A DNA stretch of 64,000 nt from Thermanaerothrix solaris (GTDB lineage: Bacteria; Chloroflexota; Anaerolineae; Anaerolineales; Anaerolineaceae): the NCBI RefSeq assembly GCF_032334255.1, contig NZ_JAUHMF010000002.1, positions 496,001-560,000 on the forward strand, written 5' to 3'. The first letter of the stretch is position 1. Every line of letters begins with the position of its first letter. The translations under genes and the position numbers were made by a program. The notes beneath the pieces are model-generated. The model did not search any database and was not told the DNA's origin. It saw only the letters and a program-made list of their open reading frames with translations. This document shows positions 42,781 to 52,396 of this stretch, piece after piece.

Positions 42781-42853
42781 GCCCTCATAGCTCAGACGGT
42801 AGAGCACGCCCTTGGTAAGGGCGGGGTCATGGGTTCAAGTCCCATTGAGGGCT
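42781..42853 (+). tRNA. tRNA-Thr (anticodon GGT)
   Basis: Acceptor GCCCTCA/TGAGGGC, anticodon stem CGCCC/GGGCG with loop TTGGTAA, T arm ATGGG-TTCAAGT-CCCAT. Followed by a T-run and then the tuf leader. Thr-Tyr-(Gly)-Thr upstream of tuf is a common bacterial arrangement. Confidence 0.95.
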
Positions 42854-42918
42854 CTTTTTGCCGATAGTCTCCGCAACCTTCTTTTGAGACTAAAAAAGAG
42901 GAGTCAAGGAGAAAAGAC

Positions 42919-44121
<1,203 letters not shown>

Positions 44122-44163
44122 TGTCTGTGATTTGCCCGTAGGGGCTGAACGAGGTGAGAAGGT

Positions 44164-44334
44164 ATGGCATCTAAAAAGAAAGATATTCGCCTGGTGATCA
44201 CGCTGGCGTGCACCGATTGTAAGGAACGCAATTACACGACTGAGAAGAACCGCCGCAATGATCCCGGGCGCCTGGAAATCAAGAAATACTGTCCCCGCTG
44301 TCGCAAGCATACCTTGCACCGCGAGACGAAGTAG
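44164..44334 (+). CDS. rpmG: 50S ribosomal protein L33, zinc-binding
   Basis: 56 residues, MASKKKDIRLVITLACTDCK..., with zinc ligands C16, C19, C43 and C46. The tuf-rpmG-tRNA-Trp-secE order is common. Located by direct translation; GAGGTGAGAAGGT precedes the ATG. Confidence 0.95.
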   Translation: MASKKKDIRLVITLACTDCKERNYTTEKNRRNDPGRLEIKKYCPRCRKHTLHRETK

Positions 44335-44346
44335 GATTCAGGCGCG

Positions 44347-44372
44347 TTATAACTCATTTTTTGAGTTATAAT
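44347..44372 (+). promoter_or_regulatory. AT-rich hairpin overlapping a -10 box before tRNA-Trp
   Basis: TTATAACTCA (44347-44356), five T, TGAGTTATAA (44362-44371): a perfect 10-bp inverted repeat. Its right arm contains TATAAT at 44367-44372, 15 bp before tRNA-Trp. It may separate rpmG transcription from tRNA-Trp/secE transcription or act as an operator. Confidence 0.5.
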
Positions 44373-44387
44373 AATGTAACGCAATGC

Positions 44388-44461
44388 AGGCCAGTAGCTC
44401 AATTTGGCAGAGCGCCTGTCTCCAAAACAGGAGGTTGTGGGTTCGAGTCCTGCCTGGCCTG
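44388..44461 (+). tRNA. tRNA-Trp (anticodon CCA)
   Basis: Acceptor AGGCCAG/CTGGCCT, D arm GCTC..GAGC, anticodon stem CCTGT/ACAGG with loop CTCCAAA, T arm GTGGG-TTCGAGT-CCTGC, discriminator G as usual for Trp. Confidence 0.95.
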
Positions 44462-44524
44462 CCTCAAGGAAGGGGACGCCGTCGGTAAAGGGACGGCGTC
44501 TGCCCTGAAAACAAGGAGTATGGT

Positions 44525-44869
44525 GTGGCGAAACAAACGGTGAAATCCAAGCCCAATACCAAACCCCAGGCTGCGGTGGCGGAAAAGCCAAAGGCGGTCG
44601 AAAAGGCAAAACCGGTTGAGAAACCCAAAGGGGCGGAAAAGCCTAAGACCGCGGAGAAGACGCGCTCTGCCGAGAAGCCCAAGCAGCCAAATGCTATAGT
44701 GCGTTGGTGGCGTGAAACAATGGGTGAACTCCGCAAGGTGACCTGGCCGACGCCTGAGGAAGCCTGGCGGTTGACCAAGATTGTGTTGGTAACCATGTTC
44801 GCCATGAGTGTGGCCTTGGGGTTGTTGGATTTCCTGTTCTCGTGGTTAATTCGGTTGATTCTGAGTTGA
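44525..44869 (+). CDS. secE: Preprotein translocase subunit SecE
   Basis: 114 residues from a GTG (AAGGAG 6 nt upstream). The C-terminal 60 residues form the usual single-helix SecE: WWRETMGELRKVTWPTPEEAWRLT then one transmembrane segment. The first ~55 residues are a low-complexity extension of Lys/Pro/Glu/Ala with a repeated AEKPK-type unit, predicted disordered and unusual in length. Confidence 0.95.
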   Translation: MAKQTVKSKPNTKPQAAVAEKPKAVEKAKPVEKPKGAEKPKTAEKTRSAEKPKQPNAIVRWWRETMGELRKVTWPTPEEAWRLTKIVLVTMFAMSVALGLLDFLFSWLIRLILS

Positions 44870-44895
44870 TGCGTTATTGGGTGAGAGTGTAGGTG

Positions 44896-45579
44896 ATGAT
44901 GGTGCCAGAAGGCGAAACGAGCGAGAAGAAGCGAAAAACTTCGCGACGTAAGGCGCAGGAAAGTGCGCCTGCGGTGGCTTCCGACGCCGCGGCAAAGATG
45001 GAAACCGGTAGCGCTTCCACGTTGGAGGGGTATGAGCCCCTGGAGCAGACCAACAAGGAGCGCGCCTGGTATGTCATCCATTGCTACTCGGGGTACGAAA
45101 ACAAGGTGCGCCACAACCTGGAGCAACGTATTGAAACCATGGGGATGAAAGACAAGATTTTTGAGGTCATCGTCCCCACCCAAGAAGAAATCGAGGTCAA
45201 GGATGGCAAGCGCCGCGTGGTGGAACGCCACGTGTTTCCGGGTTATGTCCTGGTTAATATGATCCTGGACGATGAGTCCTGGTTTGTGGTGCGCAATACG
45301 CCCGGCGTGACCGGCTTTGTGGGCATGGGTAACCAGCCTACGCCCTTACGTCCGGAAGAAGTGGCGCAAATTCTCAAGCGCATGGAGGCGGAGGCACCAC
45401 GGGTCAAAGTCACTTTCAAGGTTGGCGAGCGTGTGCGCATCATTGATGGGCCGTTCAATGACTTCCGTGGCACGGTGGCTGATATTGACCAGGAGCGCAA
45501 CAAGGTACGCGTGATGGTCAACTTCTTTGGACGGGAAACGCCGGTGGAGTTGGACTTTTTGCAAGTGGAGAAAGCATAA
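44896..45579 (+). CDS. nusG: Transcription termination/antitermination factor NusG
   Basis: 227 residues from ATG 44896; GTG 44893 and ATG 44899 are equally possible. A charged N-terminal tail of ~50 residues precedes the NGN domain (RAWYVIHCYSGYENKVRHNL ... PGYVLVNM ... NTPGVTGFVG) and the KOW domain (VGERVRIIDGPFNDFRGTV). Couples RNA polymerase to Rho or ribosome. Confidence 0.96.
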   Translation: MMVPEGETSEKKRKTSRRKAQESAPAVASDAAAKMETGSASTLEGYEPLEQTNKERAWYVIHCYSGYENKVRHNLEQRIETMGMKDKIFEVIVPTQEEIEVKDGKRRVVERHVFPGYVLVNMILDDESWFVVRNTPGVTGFVGMGNQPTPLRPEEVAQILKRMEAEAPRVKVTFKVGERVRIIDGPFNDFRGTVADIDQERNKVRVMVNFFGRETPVELDFLQVEKA

Positions 45580-45581
45580 TT

Positions 45582-45602
45582 AACGGGCGCCAGCCCGTTT
45601 TT
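45582..45602 (+). terminator. Intrinsic terminator after nusG
   Basis: AACGGGC-GCCA-GCCCGTT followed by TTTTT. Stem of 7 bp, tetraloop, T-run. It separates secE-nusG from the ribosomal protein genes or acts as an attenuator in the rplK leader. Confidence 0.8.
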
Positions 45603-45657
45603 AGTGGGAGGGTGATCCCTCAAACACCCGCTAAAACCACGAAAGGAGTAGGTAACA

Positions 45658-46083
45658 GTGGCGAAGAAACTTAAAGCAGTCGTACGGTTGCAATTGGTGG
45701 CGGGAAAGGCGAATCCAGCCCCGCCGGTTGGCCCTGCCCTGGCCGGGCATGGGATCAACATTATGGCGTTCTGCAAGGAATACAACGCGCGCACGCAGAA
45801 TCGTGCGGGTGAGGTCATTCCGGCGGAAATTAGCATCTACACCGATGGGTCATTCACCTTCGTGCTCAAATCACCGCCGGCCTCGGTGTTGCTGAAAAAA
45901 GCCGCCGGAATTGAGAAGGGCTCTCCGGCGCCCAATCGGCAAAAGGTGGGCAAGGTCACCCGCGCCCAGATCCGCGAGATCGCCGAGATCAAAATGAAAG
46001 ACATGAATGCCGTGGATCTCGAGGACGCCATGCGCCAAATCGAAGGCACAGCCCGCAATATGGGCATTGTTGTCGTTGACTAA
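45658..46083 (+). CDS. rplK: 50S ribosomal protein L11
   Basis: 141 residues from GTG (AAAGGAG about 9 nt upstream). KLQLVAGKANPAPPVGPALA-type N-terminus (here VRLQLVAGKANPAPPVGPAL) and the RNA-binding C-terminus are typical. Part of the GTPase-associated centre. Confidence 0.97.
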   Translation: MAKKLKAVVRLQLVAGKANPAPPVGPALAGHGINIMAFCKEYNARTQNRAGEVIPAEISIYTDGSFTFVLKSPPASVLLKKAAGIEKGSPAPNRQKVGKVTRAQIREIAEIKMKDMNAVDLEDAMRQIEGTARNMGIVVVD

Positions 46084-46129
46084 TCTTAGGTGGGAGGGCG
46101 TTCGCCCGTCAGGACCACGAGGAGAGACT

Positions 46130-46849
46130 ATGGCAAAGCACGGAAAGAAATACCTAGCAGCAAAAGCAAAAGTAGATGCCGGTCGCGCTTATTCGCCGGA
46201 AGAGGCGCTGAAACTGGCAAAGGAAACCTCCATTACCAACTTTGATGGCACGGTAGAAGTGCACTTGCGCATGGGCCTGGATCCGCGTCAGGCCGATCAG
46301 CAAGTGCGCGATGTGGTGGTGCTCCCCCATGGCCTGGGCAAGACGGTGCGTGTGTTGGTCTTTGCCCAAGGTGAGGCGGCGGCCATTGCGCAACAGGCCG
46401 GTGCTGATTATGTGGCAGATAGTGATGAGTGGATCACCAAGATCCAGAACGGCTGGACCGACTTTGACGTTGCCATTGCTACCCCGGATATGATGAGCAA
46501 GGTTGGGCGCCTGGGGCGCGTGCTCGGTCCGCGCGGCCTGATGCCGAACCCGAAGGCCGGTACGGTGGTGCCAGCGGATGACCTGCCGCGCGTGATTCGT
46601 GAGGCTAAAGCGGGGCGTGTGGAGTTCCGCATGGATAAAACCGCTAACATTCACGTCCCGATTGGCAAGGTCTCGTTTGATGTGGATAAACTCTACGCCA
46701 ACATGGCCGCGTTAATGGACGCCATCAAGAAAGCCAAGCCTGCTGCGGCCAAAGGGACCTACATTAAGCGCGTCACCGTGACGACAACCATGGGGCCCGG
46801 CATCCGGGTGGATCCAATTCAGGCCCAATCTATGGTGGTTAAGGAGTGA
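46130..46849 (+). CDS. rplA: 50S ribosomal protein L1
   Basis: 239 residues from ATG 46130 (GAGGAGAG upstream). GRVLGPRGLMPNPKAGTV is the L1 signature. A longer frame exists but would overlap rplK. In many bacteria L1 represses rplK-rplA translation by binding the leader mRNA. Confidence 0.97.
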   Translation: MAKHGKKYLAAKAKVDAGRAYSPEEALKLAKETSITNFDGTVEVHLRMGLDPRQADQQVRDVVVLPHGLGKTVRVLVFAQGEAAAIAQQAGADYVADSDEWITKIQNGWTDFDVAIATPDMMSKVGRLGRVLGPRGLMPNPKAGTVVPADDLPRVIREAKAGRVEFRMDKTANIHVPIGKVSFDVDKLYANMAALMDAIKKAKPAAAKGTYIKRVTVTTTMGPGIRVDPIQAQSMVVKE

Positions 46850-46910
46850 GGTTAGGCACAGGAGCGCGAGAATTTACGGTCGCGATCTGTGATTAACAAG
46901 TGAAAATTTT

Positions 46911-47041
46911 CTTCACCGTAGAAAGCAGGTGCCCCGTAGGGGCTTAATATCCCGCCGAGGTGAAGACCAAGGAGAAGAAAACTACCTTTACGGTAGATTC
47001 GAGGTCTTTGCCCGGCGCCTGCAGGCAAAGACCTTATTTTT
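46911..47041 (+). promoter_or_regulatory. L10 leader with attenuator, upstream of rplJ
   Basis: CTTCACC (46911-46917) pairs with GGTGAAG (46959-46965) around a core containing GTAGAAAGCAGGTG and TTAATATCCCGCCGAGG, the conserved L10-leader elements that bind the L10-(L12)4 complex. Downstream, AGGTCTTTGCC (47002-47012) and GGCAAAGACCT (47024-47034) form a perfect 11-bp hairpin followed by TATTTTTT, an attenuator terminator. When L10 is in excess, transcription should stop before rplJ. Confidence 0.85.
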
Positions 47042-47063
47042 TGTGGAAAGGAGGTGACATTCA

Positions 47064-47597
47064 TTGGCCTTTACAAGGAAAGAAAAGACCCAAATGGTGG
47101 CGCGCTACGTCGAGTGGATCAAAGCCAGCCAGGCGATGGTCGTCCTTTCGTTCACCAAGATGAACATGAAGGAGATTGACGCTCTGCGTGTTAAAGTGCG
47201 CGAGGCGGGCGGGGAACTGCACGTGGTTAAAAACACCCTGGTCAAACTGGCGCTCCAAGAAGTGGGTTATCCCACCGATGGCCTGTTTGAGGGTTCGTCG
47301 CTGGTGGGCTTTGCCTTCCAGGACGCGCCGGCGCTGGCAAAGGTGTTGAACGAAGCCACGCGCAACTCGGAAATCTTTGCCCTCAAAGGCGGATACCTGG
47401 GCCCACGGCGCATTACCGCCGAGCAGGTCAAAGCGCTGGCTGATCTACCACCGCTACCGGTCATGCGGGCGCAATTGCTGGGCGTCATCTCGGCTCCGGC
47501 AGCGCGCCTGGTACGCACTCTGGCCGAGCCGGCCCGTGCGCTGGCCTCTGTGGTCAAGGCCTACTCCGAAAAGGAAGCCCAACCCGCAGCGGCTTAA
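47064..47597 (+). CDS. rplJ: 50S ribosomal protein L10
   Basis: 177 residues. The start is TTG at 47064, supported by an almost perfect Shine-Dalgarno AAAGGAGGTGA (47048-47057... 6 nt away) and by the protein start AFTRKEKTQMVARYVEWI. AMVVLSFTKMNMKEIDALR and VVKNTLVKLAL are typical L10. Anchors the L7/L12 stalk. A weak start codon behind a strong SD may add another control layer to the leader. Confidence 0.96.
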   Translation: MAFTRKEKTQMVARYVEWIKASQAMVVLSFTKMNMKEIDALRVKVREAGGELHVVKNTLVKLALQEVGYPTDGLFEGSSLVGFAFQDAPALAKVLNEATRNSEIFALKGGYLGPRRITAEQVKALADLPPLPVMRAQLLGVISAPAARLVRTLAEPARALASVVKAYSEKEAQPAAA

Positions 47598-47733
47598 TCG
47601 TGTCGTCATATCCGGAAGCCCTCTCGTTCGTGGTCACGGAGGTCTAACCGGCAAAACGGATTACCACTAACCTGATGACGTTTTAGGGTGTCGCAATCTT
47701 AAAACAACTAGAAACTAAAGGAGATGTTTAACC

Positions 47734-48120
47734 ATGGCTGATCTGGAAAAACTGGTTGAAGAACTGAGCCAACTGACCGTCCTCGAAGCGGCCGAACTGG
47801 TCAAGAAATTGGAAGAGAAGTGGGGCGTTTCTGCTGCTGCGCCGGTCGCCGCGGTTGCGGCTGTCCCGGCTGCGGGTGCCGCTGCTGCCGCCGAACCGGT
47901 TGAGGAAAAGACCGAGTTCGATGTGGTGATCAAGGACGCCGGCCCCAAGAAGATCGAAACGATCAAGGTCATCCGCCAATTGACCAACCTGGGTCTGGTA
48001 GAAGCCAAGCAGATGGCCGAGACCGCGGGTGCCAAGGTGCTCACCGGTGTCAGCAAAGAGGTCGCCCAGGACGCCAAGGCCAAACTCGAAGCTGCCGGCG
48101 CTGTGGTCGAGATCGTCTAA
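47734..48120 (+). CDS. rplL: 50S ribosomal protein L7/L12
   Basis: 128 residues. N-terminal dimerisation helices, Ala/Val-rich hinge (about 36-55), and C-terminal factor-binding domain (EFDVVIKDAGPKKIETIKVI, LTNLGLVEAKQM). AAAGGAG precedes ATG. 136 bp separate it from rplJ. Confidence 0.97.
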   Translation: MADLEKLVEELSQLTVLEAAELVKKLEEKWGVSAAAPVAAVAAVPAAGAAAAAEPVEEKTEFDVVIKDAGPKKIETIKVIRQLTNLGLVEAKQMAETAGAKVLTGVSKEVAQDAKAKLEAAGAVVEIV

Positions 48121-48144
48121 GTCGTCACTGCCGGGTTCAACTCA

Positions 48145-48187
48145 AAAGCGGGTTAACCCTCAGCGAGGGGAAACCCGCTTTGTGTTT
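48145..48187 (+). terminator. Intrinsic terminator after rplL
   Basis: AAAGCGGGTT (48145-48154) and AACCCGCTTT (48172-48181) with a loop that can pair further (CCCTC/GAGGG), followed by TGTGTTTT. Ends the ribosomal protein operon. Confidence 0.85.
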
Positions 48188-48202
48188 TCGCCAGGGGGTA
48201 GG

Positions 48203-49501
48203 TCAGGCAGATAAATCGCTCAGCATCAACCGAGCAGCCTGACGCGCAATTTGGACCGCATAATTCGTGCCCCGATCCCAGGGGTAAACCTGGCTCATGC
48301 TGGCAAAATACAAGCCGCGCAAAGGGGTGCGGATGGCGGGGATATTGCGGCTGTGGTTGATCAGTGGGATGGGTTGGGCATAAGGGGTGCGGAACAACCA
48401 GGCTTCGCGCACCCAATCCGGTGAGAAACGGGGGTTGAAGCGGGTGAGCGCCGGCAGGAAGCGCGCCAGCAGATCCTCCTGGCTCAGGTGAAAGTACTCA
48501 TGATCCGGGTCAAGGTAATCGCCACAATAGACGATGTGATCGCCGCCGAAGTGCTCTGGGGAAACAAAATTGGTGTGTTCCACCAATGCCAAGAAGGGGA
48601 ACCCCGCGCTTTTAGGTAGGTTAAACCAGTAGTAACCCTCTTCCGAGAGGCGGTGCCGCAGCGCCAATACGAGAGCGACTGCCCCCATGCTCTTCAGGCG
48701 CAATAATCCGTCTAAGTAATTGCCCGGTAAGTCGGGTGCCAGGCGGGCTAAGAGGGCGGGGCTGGTGGTGACCAGGCAGGCAGCAAAGTCTTCCTGTACA
48801 CCTCCGGGCAAGGTTAACCTTATCCCTCCGTCGGCATGAGGGCGAATTTGCTCGACTGGGGTGCTCAGACGAAGGGTCACCCCACGTTGTTGCAGATACG
48901 CGGCAAAAGCATCGGCAAAGGCCTGGAAGCCACCTTCAAACGTGCCCAGGCGGGTGGTGCGGGCTTTGAGACGCGCCCAAAACCAGGCCATGTTAACCTC
49001 GGTATAATGCGGGCCGAACTTACCGACTAAAAGCGGTTCATAAAGAATGCCGTAGAGCCGCGCGCCATAATACTTGCGCAGCCAGGCGTCGGCGGTGTAC
49101 TTTTCCAGCGGCTGCCATGGGGCCAGGTAGCGCAGGTAAGCGGTGACGAGGCCAAAGCGGGCTTTATCCAGCCAGGTGAACCCGGGAAAGAGCAGCGCCG
49201 CAAGCGGGGAATCCAGAGGGTAGAAACGCTCGTTATAAAAGACCACGGTTTTCGGGCGTGGGAAGATGACCTTGTCCTGCCAGCCTAATTCACGGATCAA
49301 GCCCAGCATGTCGCGGTCGCTTTGAAACCAGTGGTGATAGAAACGCTCCACCGACCAGGACCAATGGGGGGCTTTGAATCCCGCCGAAAGCCCACCGACG
49401 TAGTCAGCCGCTTCAAAGATGGTGACGTCATGTCCTGCCTTACGCAAATCGTAAGCGGCGGCTAGCCCACCAAAGCCTGCTCCGATGATCGCAATTTTCA
49501 T
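48203..49501 (-). CDS. FAD-dependent amine-oxidase/desaturase-like oxidoreductase
   Basis: 432 residues. N-terminal dinucleotide motif IAIIGAGFGGLAAAYDLRKAGHDVTIFEA, then VGGLSAGF, as in the protoporphyrinogen oxidase / phytoene desaturase / UDP-galactopyranose mutase superfamily. The C-terminal FAD motif includes GLYFASMSQVYPWDRGTNYAV. Substrate unknown. Next to a flippase-like gene, so a lipid, isoprenoid or glycan role is possible. Confidence 0.85.
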   Translation of the reverse strand: MKIAIIGAGFGGLAAAYDLRKAGHDVTIFEAADYVGGLSAGFKAPHWSWSVERFYHHWFQSDRDMLGLIRELGWQDKVIFPRPKTVVFYNERFYPLDSPLAALLFPGFTWLDKARFGLVTAYLRYLAPWQPLEKYTADAWLRKYYGARLYGILYEPLLVGKFGPHYTEVNMAWFWARLKARTTRLGTFEGGFQAFADAFAAYLQQRGVTLRLSTPVEQIRPHADGGIRLTLPGGVQEDFAACLVTTSPALLARLAPDLPGNYLDGLLRLKSMGAVALVLALRHRLSEEGYYWFNLPKSAGFPFLALVEHTNFVSPEHFGGDHIVYCGDYLDPDHEYFHLSQEDLLARFLPALTRFNPRFSPDWVREAWLFRTPYAQPIPLINHSRNIPAIRTPLRGLYFASMSQVYPWDRGTNYAVQIARQAARLMLSDLSA

Positions 49502-49527
49502 GAGTTCTCCCTCGTTTTATGTGATGA

Positions 49528-50562
49528 TCACAAGGTGGTTGGCGCCTCGCGGCGCATTTGTTCCACCTCCTTGCCCCAACGCAGGGGTTGACGCAGGTAA
49601 TAATAAAAACCGAGCGCTGTAATCGGAAGCCACAGGGCCGCATGCAACACCAAAGTATAACCCGCGGCAACCTCTCCCGGCACGCCATAAGCGATCAGCA
49701 GTGCAATGCCGGGAGCATCAAACGTGCCTACGTACCCCGGGGCAGAAGGCAGGGTTGTGGCCAGATTGACGATGCCGTTCATGAGCATCAAGGCAAAGAA
49801 CGAGACCTCAAAGGAAAAAGCGTGCATGACAAACCAATATTTGCCGGTTTCCAGCAACCAGATAATCACGGTAGTAATGAAGATCATCAACGCTTCCAAT
49901 GGAGAGCGCAGGGCTTCTAAGCCACTGAGAAATCGCAGCGCCAGATCTAGCACCCGTTCGCGCAGGCGGGCGGGGAGCAGGTGCTGTACCAGCCAGGTGA
50001 GCAGGCGTTCTGCGGGGCGTGGGAACATCGCCGCTAACAAAAAGGCGAGCAGTGCCCCGACGAAAATCGCCGTGCCCCAGAGTGCAACATCGCGAATGCT
50101 CAGGTTACCCACCACGCCCGAGCCGTGGGTTAGGCGCGCCAGTTCACCCAGGTTGAGGAACACAAACGCCAGCATAACTACACCGTCATAGATGCGTTCC
50201 ACAATGATGGTGGCCAGCGAGGCTGAGATGGGGACCCCTTCGCGTTGTTTGAGCACCGCGGCCCGCAAGACTTCACCGGCGCGGGCAGGATAAATGTTAT
50301 TCCCCATGTAGCCGATGGCTACGATGGGGAACATGACGCGGGTGGGGATGGGCTTGAGCGGGCGCAAAAGATAGTGCCAGCGCCAAGCGCGCACCCACAC
50401 CCCTAAGAAATATACTGCCACGCCCGGCAATATCCACACGTATTGGGCGTCTTTCATCGCCTCCCACACCAGGGGCAGGTGCAGGTTGCGCAGGGCTAAG
50501 GTTAAGAAAACCAGGCTGATGATAAGCCCGAGCCAGAATTGCCAGCGTTTGAGGAATGACAT
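49528..50562 (-). CDS. Flippase-like membrane protein (LPG synthase TM / YbhN family)
   Basis: 344 residues, about eight helices. WVRAWRWHYLLRPL, GYMGNNIYPARAGEVLRAAVL and ERIYDGVVML are the conserved blocks of the UPF0104 family, seen in lipid flippase-type proteins. It precedes the FAD oxidoreductase on the same strand by 26 nt, so they are probably co-transcribed. Confidence 0.87.
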   Translation of the reverse strand: MSFLKRWQFWLGLIISLVFLTLALRNLHLPLVWEAMKDAQYVWILPGVAVYFLGVWVRAWRWHYLLRPLKPIPTRVMFPIVAIGYMGNNIYPARAGEVLRAAVLKQREGVPISASLATIIVERIYDGVVMLAFVFLNLGELARLTHGSGVVGNLSIRDVALWGTAIFVGALLAFLLAAMFPRPAERLLTWLVQHLLPARLRERVLDLALRFLSGLEALRSPLEALMIFITTVIIWLLETGKYWFVMHAFSFEVSFFALMLMNGIVNLATTLPSAPGYVGTFDAPGIALLIAYGVPGEVAAGYTLVLHAALWLPITALGFYYYLRQPLRWGKEVEQMRREAPTTL

Positions 50563-50614
50563 GATGAAAGCGCCCCTGGACTGAAATGGAAGGCGGCTTC
50601 TTGGCGCGCCTGTT

Positions 50615-50755
50615 TTAGAATTGCACCACGGCGGTAATGATCATTGCCAGGATGATCATCACGGCCAGGGCGGCAAAGATGTACTGCTGGATACGCTGTC
50701 GGCGTTGTTCAGCTTCTTTCCGGGTGAGTTTACCCGAGCGCGATTTCGATGCCAT
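50615..50755 (-). CDS. Small single-span membrane protein
   Basis: 46 residues: basic N-terminus MASKSRSGKLTRKEAEQRRQ then one hydrophobic helix (IFAALAVMIILAMIITAVV). GGAGGATAAGACTC precedes its ATG on the minus strand. No family recognised. It lies 52 bp upstream of the flippase-like gene and may be co-transcribed. Confidence 0.65.
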   Translation of the reverse strand: MASKSRSGKLTRKEAEQRRQRIQQYIFAALAVMIILAMIITAVVQF

Positions 50756-50818
50756 GAGTCTTATCCTCCAACCGCAGATGATTTTACCCTAAAATCAGGC
50801 CCCGCGTCAGGGAATGAA

Positions 50819-50840
50819 AAACCCGGGTTAGCCCGGGTTT
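50819..50840 (-). terminator. Intrinsic terminator downstream of the FmdB-type gene
   Basis: AAACCCGGG and CCCGGGTTT form a perfect 9-bp stem with a 4-nt loop; on the minus strand it is followed by a T-run (TTTTTC). Confidence 0.8.
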
Positions 50841-50880
50841 GATGGAAACACTTGAAGCAAAAACCTGGAACGAAAGCCGA

Positions 50881-51162
50881 TTAATCGGAGTTGGTGGTAT
50901 TGCTGGTTTTGCTCCCTTCGGTTGTGCTTTCGGTGCTCTTGCTCTCGCTGTGATGTGAGGACGAGCGGCTCGCCCCGGAGGGTGAACGGTGATCGGTAGC
51001 GTAGAAGCCCGAGCCCTTGAAGATGATGCCCACTGGTGCATAGACCTTATGCAGGGATTTCTTCCCGCACTCGGGGCACCACGCCAGGGGCGGATCTGAA
51101 AAACGTTGATTGCGTTCGAATTGGACGCCGCAGTTATCGCACCGATAGGTATAGACCGGCAT
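50881..51162 (-). CDS. FmdB-type zinc-ribbon protein
   Basis: 93 residues. MPVYTYRCDNCG and CPECGKKSLHKV give the four Cys ligands (C8, C11, C29, C32). The C-terminal half is Ser/Thr-rich and low complexity. Near-perfect Shine-Dalgarno AAGGAGGTGA. Putative regulatory protein of unknown function. Confidence 0.9.
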   Translation of the reverse strand: MPVYTYRCDNCGVQFERNQRFSDPPLAWCPECGKKSLHKVYAPVGIIFKGSGFYATDHRSPSGASRSSSHHSESKSTESTTEGSKTSNTTNSD

Positions 51163-51213
51163 ACGCTCACCTCCTTAAAGAAAGCACACCCAAAAACCCT
51201 AAGACAAGCCTAA

Positions 51214-51242
51214 ATTGTAAGACGTTTATGCCAGATTGACAA
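51214..51242 (-). promoter_or_regulatory. Promoter of the FmdB-type gene
   Basis: On the minus strand TTGTCA (51237-51242), 17-bp spacer, TACAAT (51214-51219). Confidence 0.7.
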
Positions 51243-51350
51243 GGTTTTTAACATTGCAATTGGTTTACAGTGGAAACAAAAATGTCTGTTGATCCGTCTA
51301 TGGGCATATGGACAATGGTACTCTATTATTTTTTTGTTGGCGGGTAGACA

Positions 51351-51881
51351 ATGTCTCGATTGTTGCTTGGATTATCCTTGATCGGTGTATCGGTGTTGGT
51401 CAACAGTTGTATCCCTGTAATGCCAACCCTTCAACCTACGGTATCACCGACGATGATTGAACTCCCTTCAATAAAAGTTACTCCACACACCCTTTTAACA
51501 ATACTTACCGCAGTAACCGCGGTGTGGCAAGTAGCACCTTCGGTGAGCGTGGTCTATGACACGGCACGCTGGAAGTTTGATGAAGCACACAATTACCTGA
51601 TATGGCAGGGGTCGCCGGAGTGCATTTTGGCTCAAAACATTGGTCGTGGTGTGCCCGAGGATTGGCGGATTGCGGAGACTACGGTGAGGCTGGGCGAACG
51701 CCAAGTGCTAAGCCGGACATTCACCGATGCGGCAGGACAGGTGCAGTTCCTGGTATATCACCTGAAAGGGCTCGAATATCTCGAAAGTGAAAGTGTTTTG
51801 CTCCTCGTGCCCTCGGCGGAATGGGAAGCCTGTGCGGCAGAGGCTGAGAGTCTGCTGGCACAGTTGCGTGGTACACCGTGA
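51351..51881 (+). CDS. Putative lipoprotein of unknown function
   Basis: 176 residues. Signal peptide with lipobox-like VNSC (Cys20), then a Pro/Thr-rich linker and a small globular domain. No family recognised. C-terminal acidic helix (AEWEACAAEAESLLAQL). AT-rich upstream region may hold its promoter. Confidence 0.7.
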   Translation: MSRLLLGLSLIGVSVLVNSCIPVMPTLQPTVSPTMIELPSIKVTPHTLLTILTAVTAVWQVAPSVSVVYDTARWKFDEAHNYLIWQGSPECILAQNIGRGVPEDWRIAETTVRLGERQVLSRTFTDAAGQVQFLVYHLKGLEYLESESVLLLVPSAEWEACAAEAESLLAQLRGTP

Positions 51882-52021
51882 AGAGGGCAATGTTTTATAA
51901 AGGCTTTCGCTAGGAGTTCAAGGGTGGTTCTATAATATTGCTGCATTCCAGTGTCCATCTCCGCGAAGTTTTATTACTCTTGAGTGGATTGTCTCTGGAT
52001 CAATTTGCGGGAGGATCTTCC

Positions 52022-52396
52022 ATGCGAATGGACAAAATAGAGGCGGCGACACGGTTGGTGTTGGCTTTCAATGAGGCGTTCAATCGCCATGACGTGAATG
52101 CCATGATGGCGTTGATGAGCGAGGATGTGGTGTTTGAAAACACCCATCCCGCTCCCGATGGTACGACGTATCGCGGAAAAGAGGCGGTTACCCGCTTCTG
52201 GGAAGACTTCTTTCGCCAGTCACCGCAGGCTCACATGGAAATAGAAGAAATTTTTGGTATGGGATTTCGCTGTGTGATGCGCTGGCGCTACACGTGGGTG
52301 GATGCAGAGGGCAAGTCGGGACACGTGCGTGGCGTGGATATCTACCGCATCAAGGAGGGACGCATCTGCGAAAAACTCTCTTACGTCAAAGGCTAA
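52022..52396 (+). CDS. SnoaL-like / NTF2-fold protein
   Basis: 124 residues from ATG 52022 (GGGAGGA upstream). RLVLAFNEAFNRHDVNAMMAL, MSEDVVFENT and GRICEKLSYVKG are typical of SnoaL-like polyketide-cyclase/NTF2 fold proteins. TATAAT at 51931-51936 may be part of a promoter. Function unknown. Its end overlaps the end of the convergent GGDEF gene by 4 bp. Confidence 0.82.
   Translation: MRMDKIEAATRLVLAFNEAFNRHDVNAMMALMSEDVVFENTHPAPDGTTYRGKEAVTRFWEDFFRQSPQAHMEIEEIFGMGFRCVMRWRYTWVDAEGKSGHVRGVDIYRIKEGRICEKLSYVKG

Noticed and set aside
42543..42867. Open frames across the tRNA cluster
   Set aside because: They overlap three well-folded tRNA genes.
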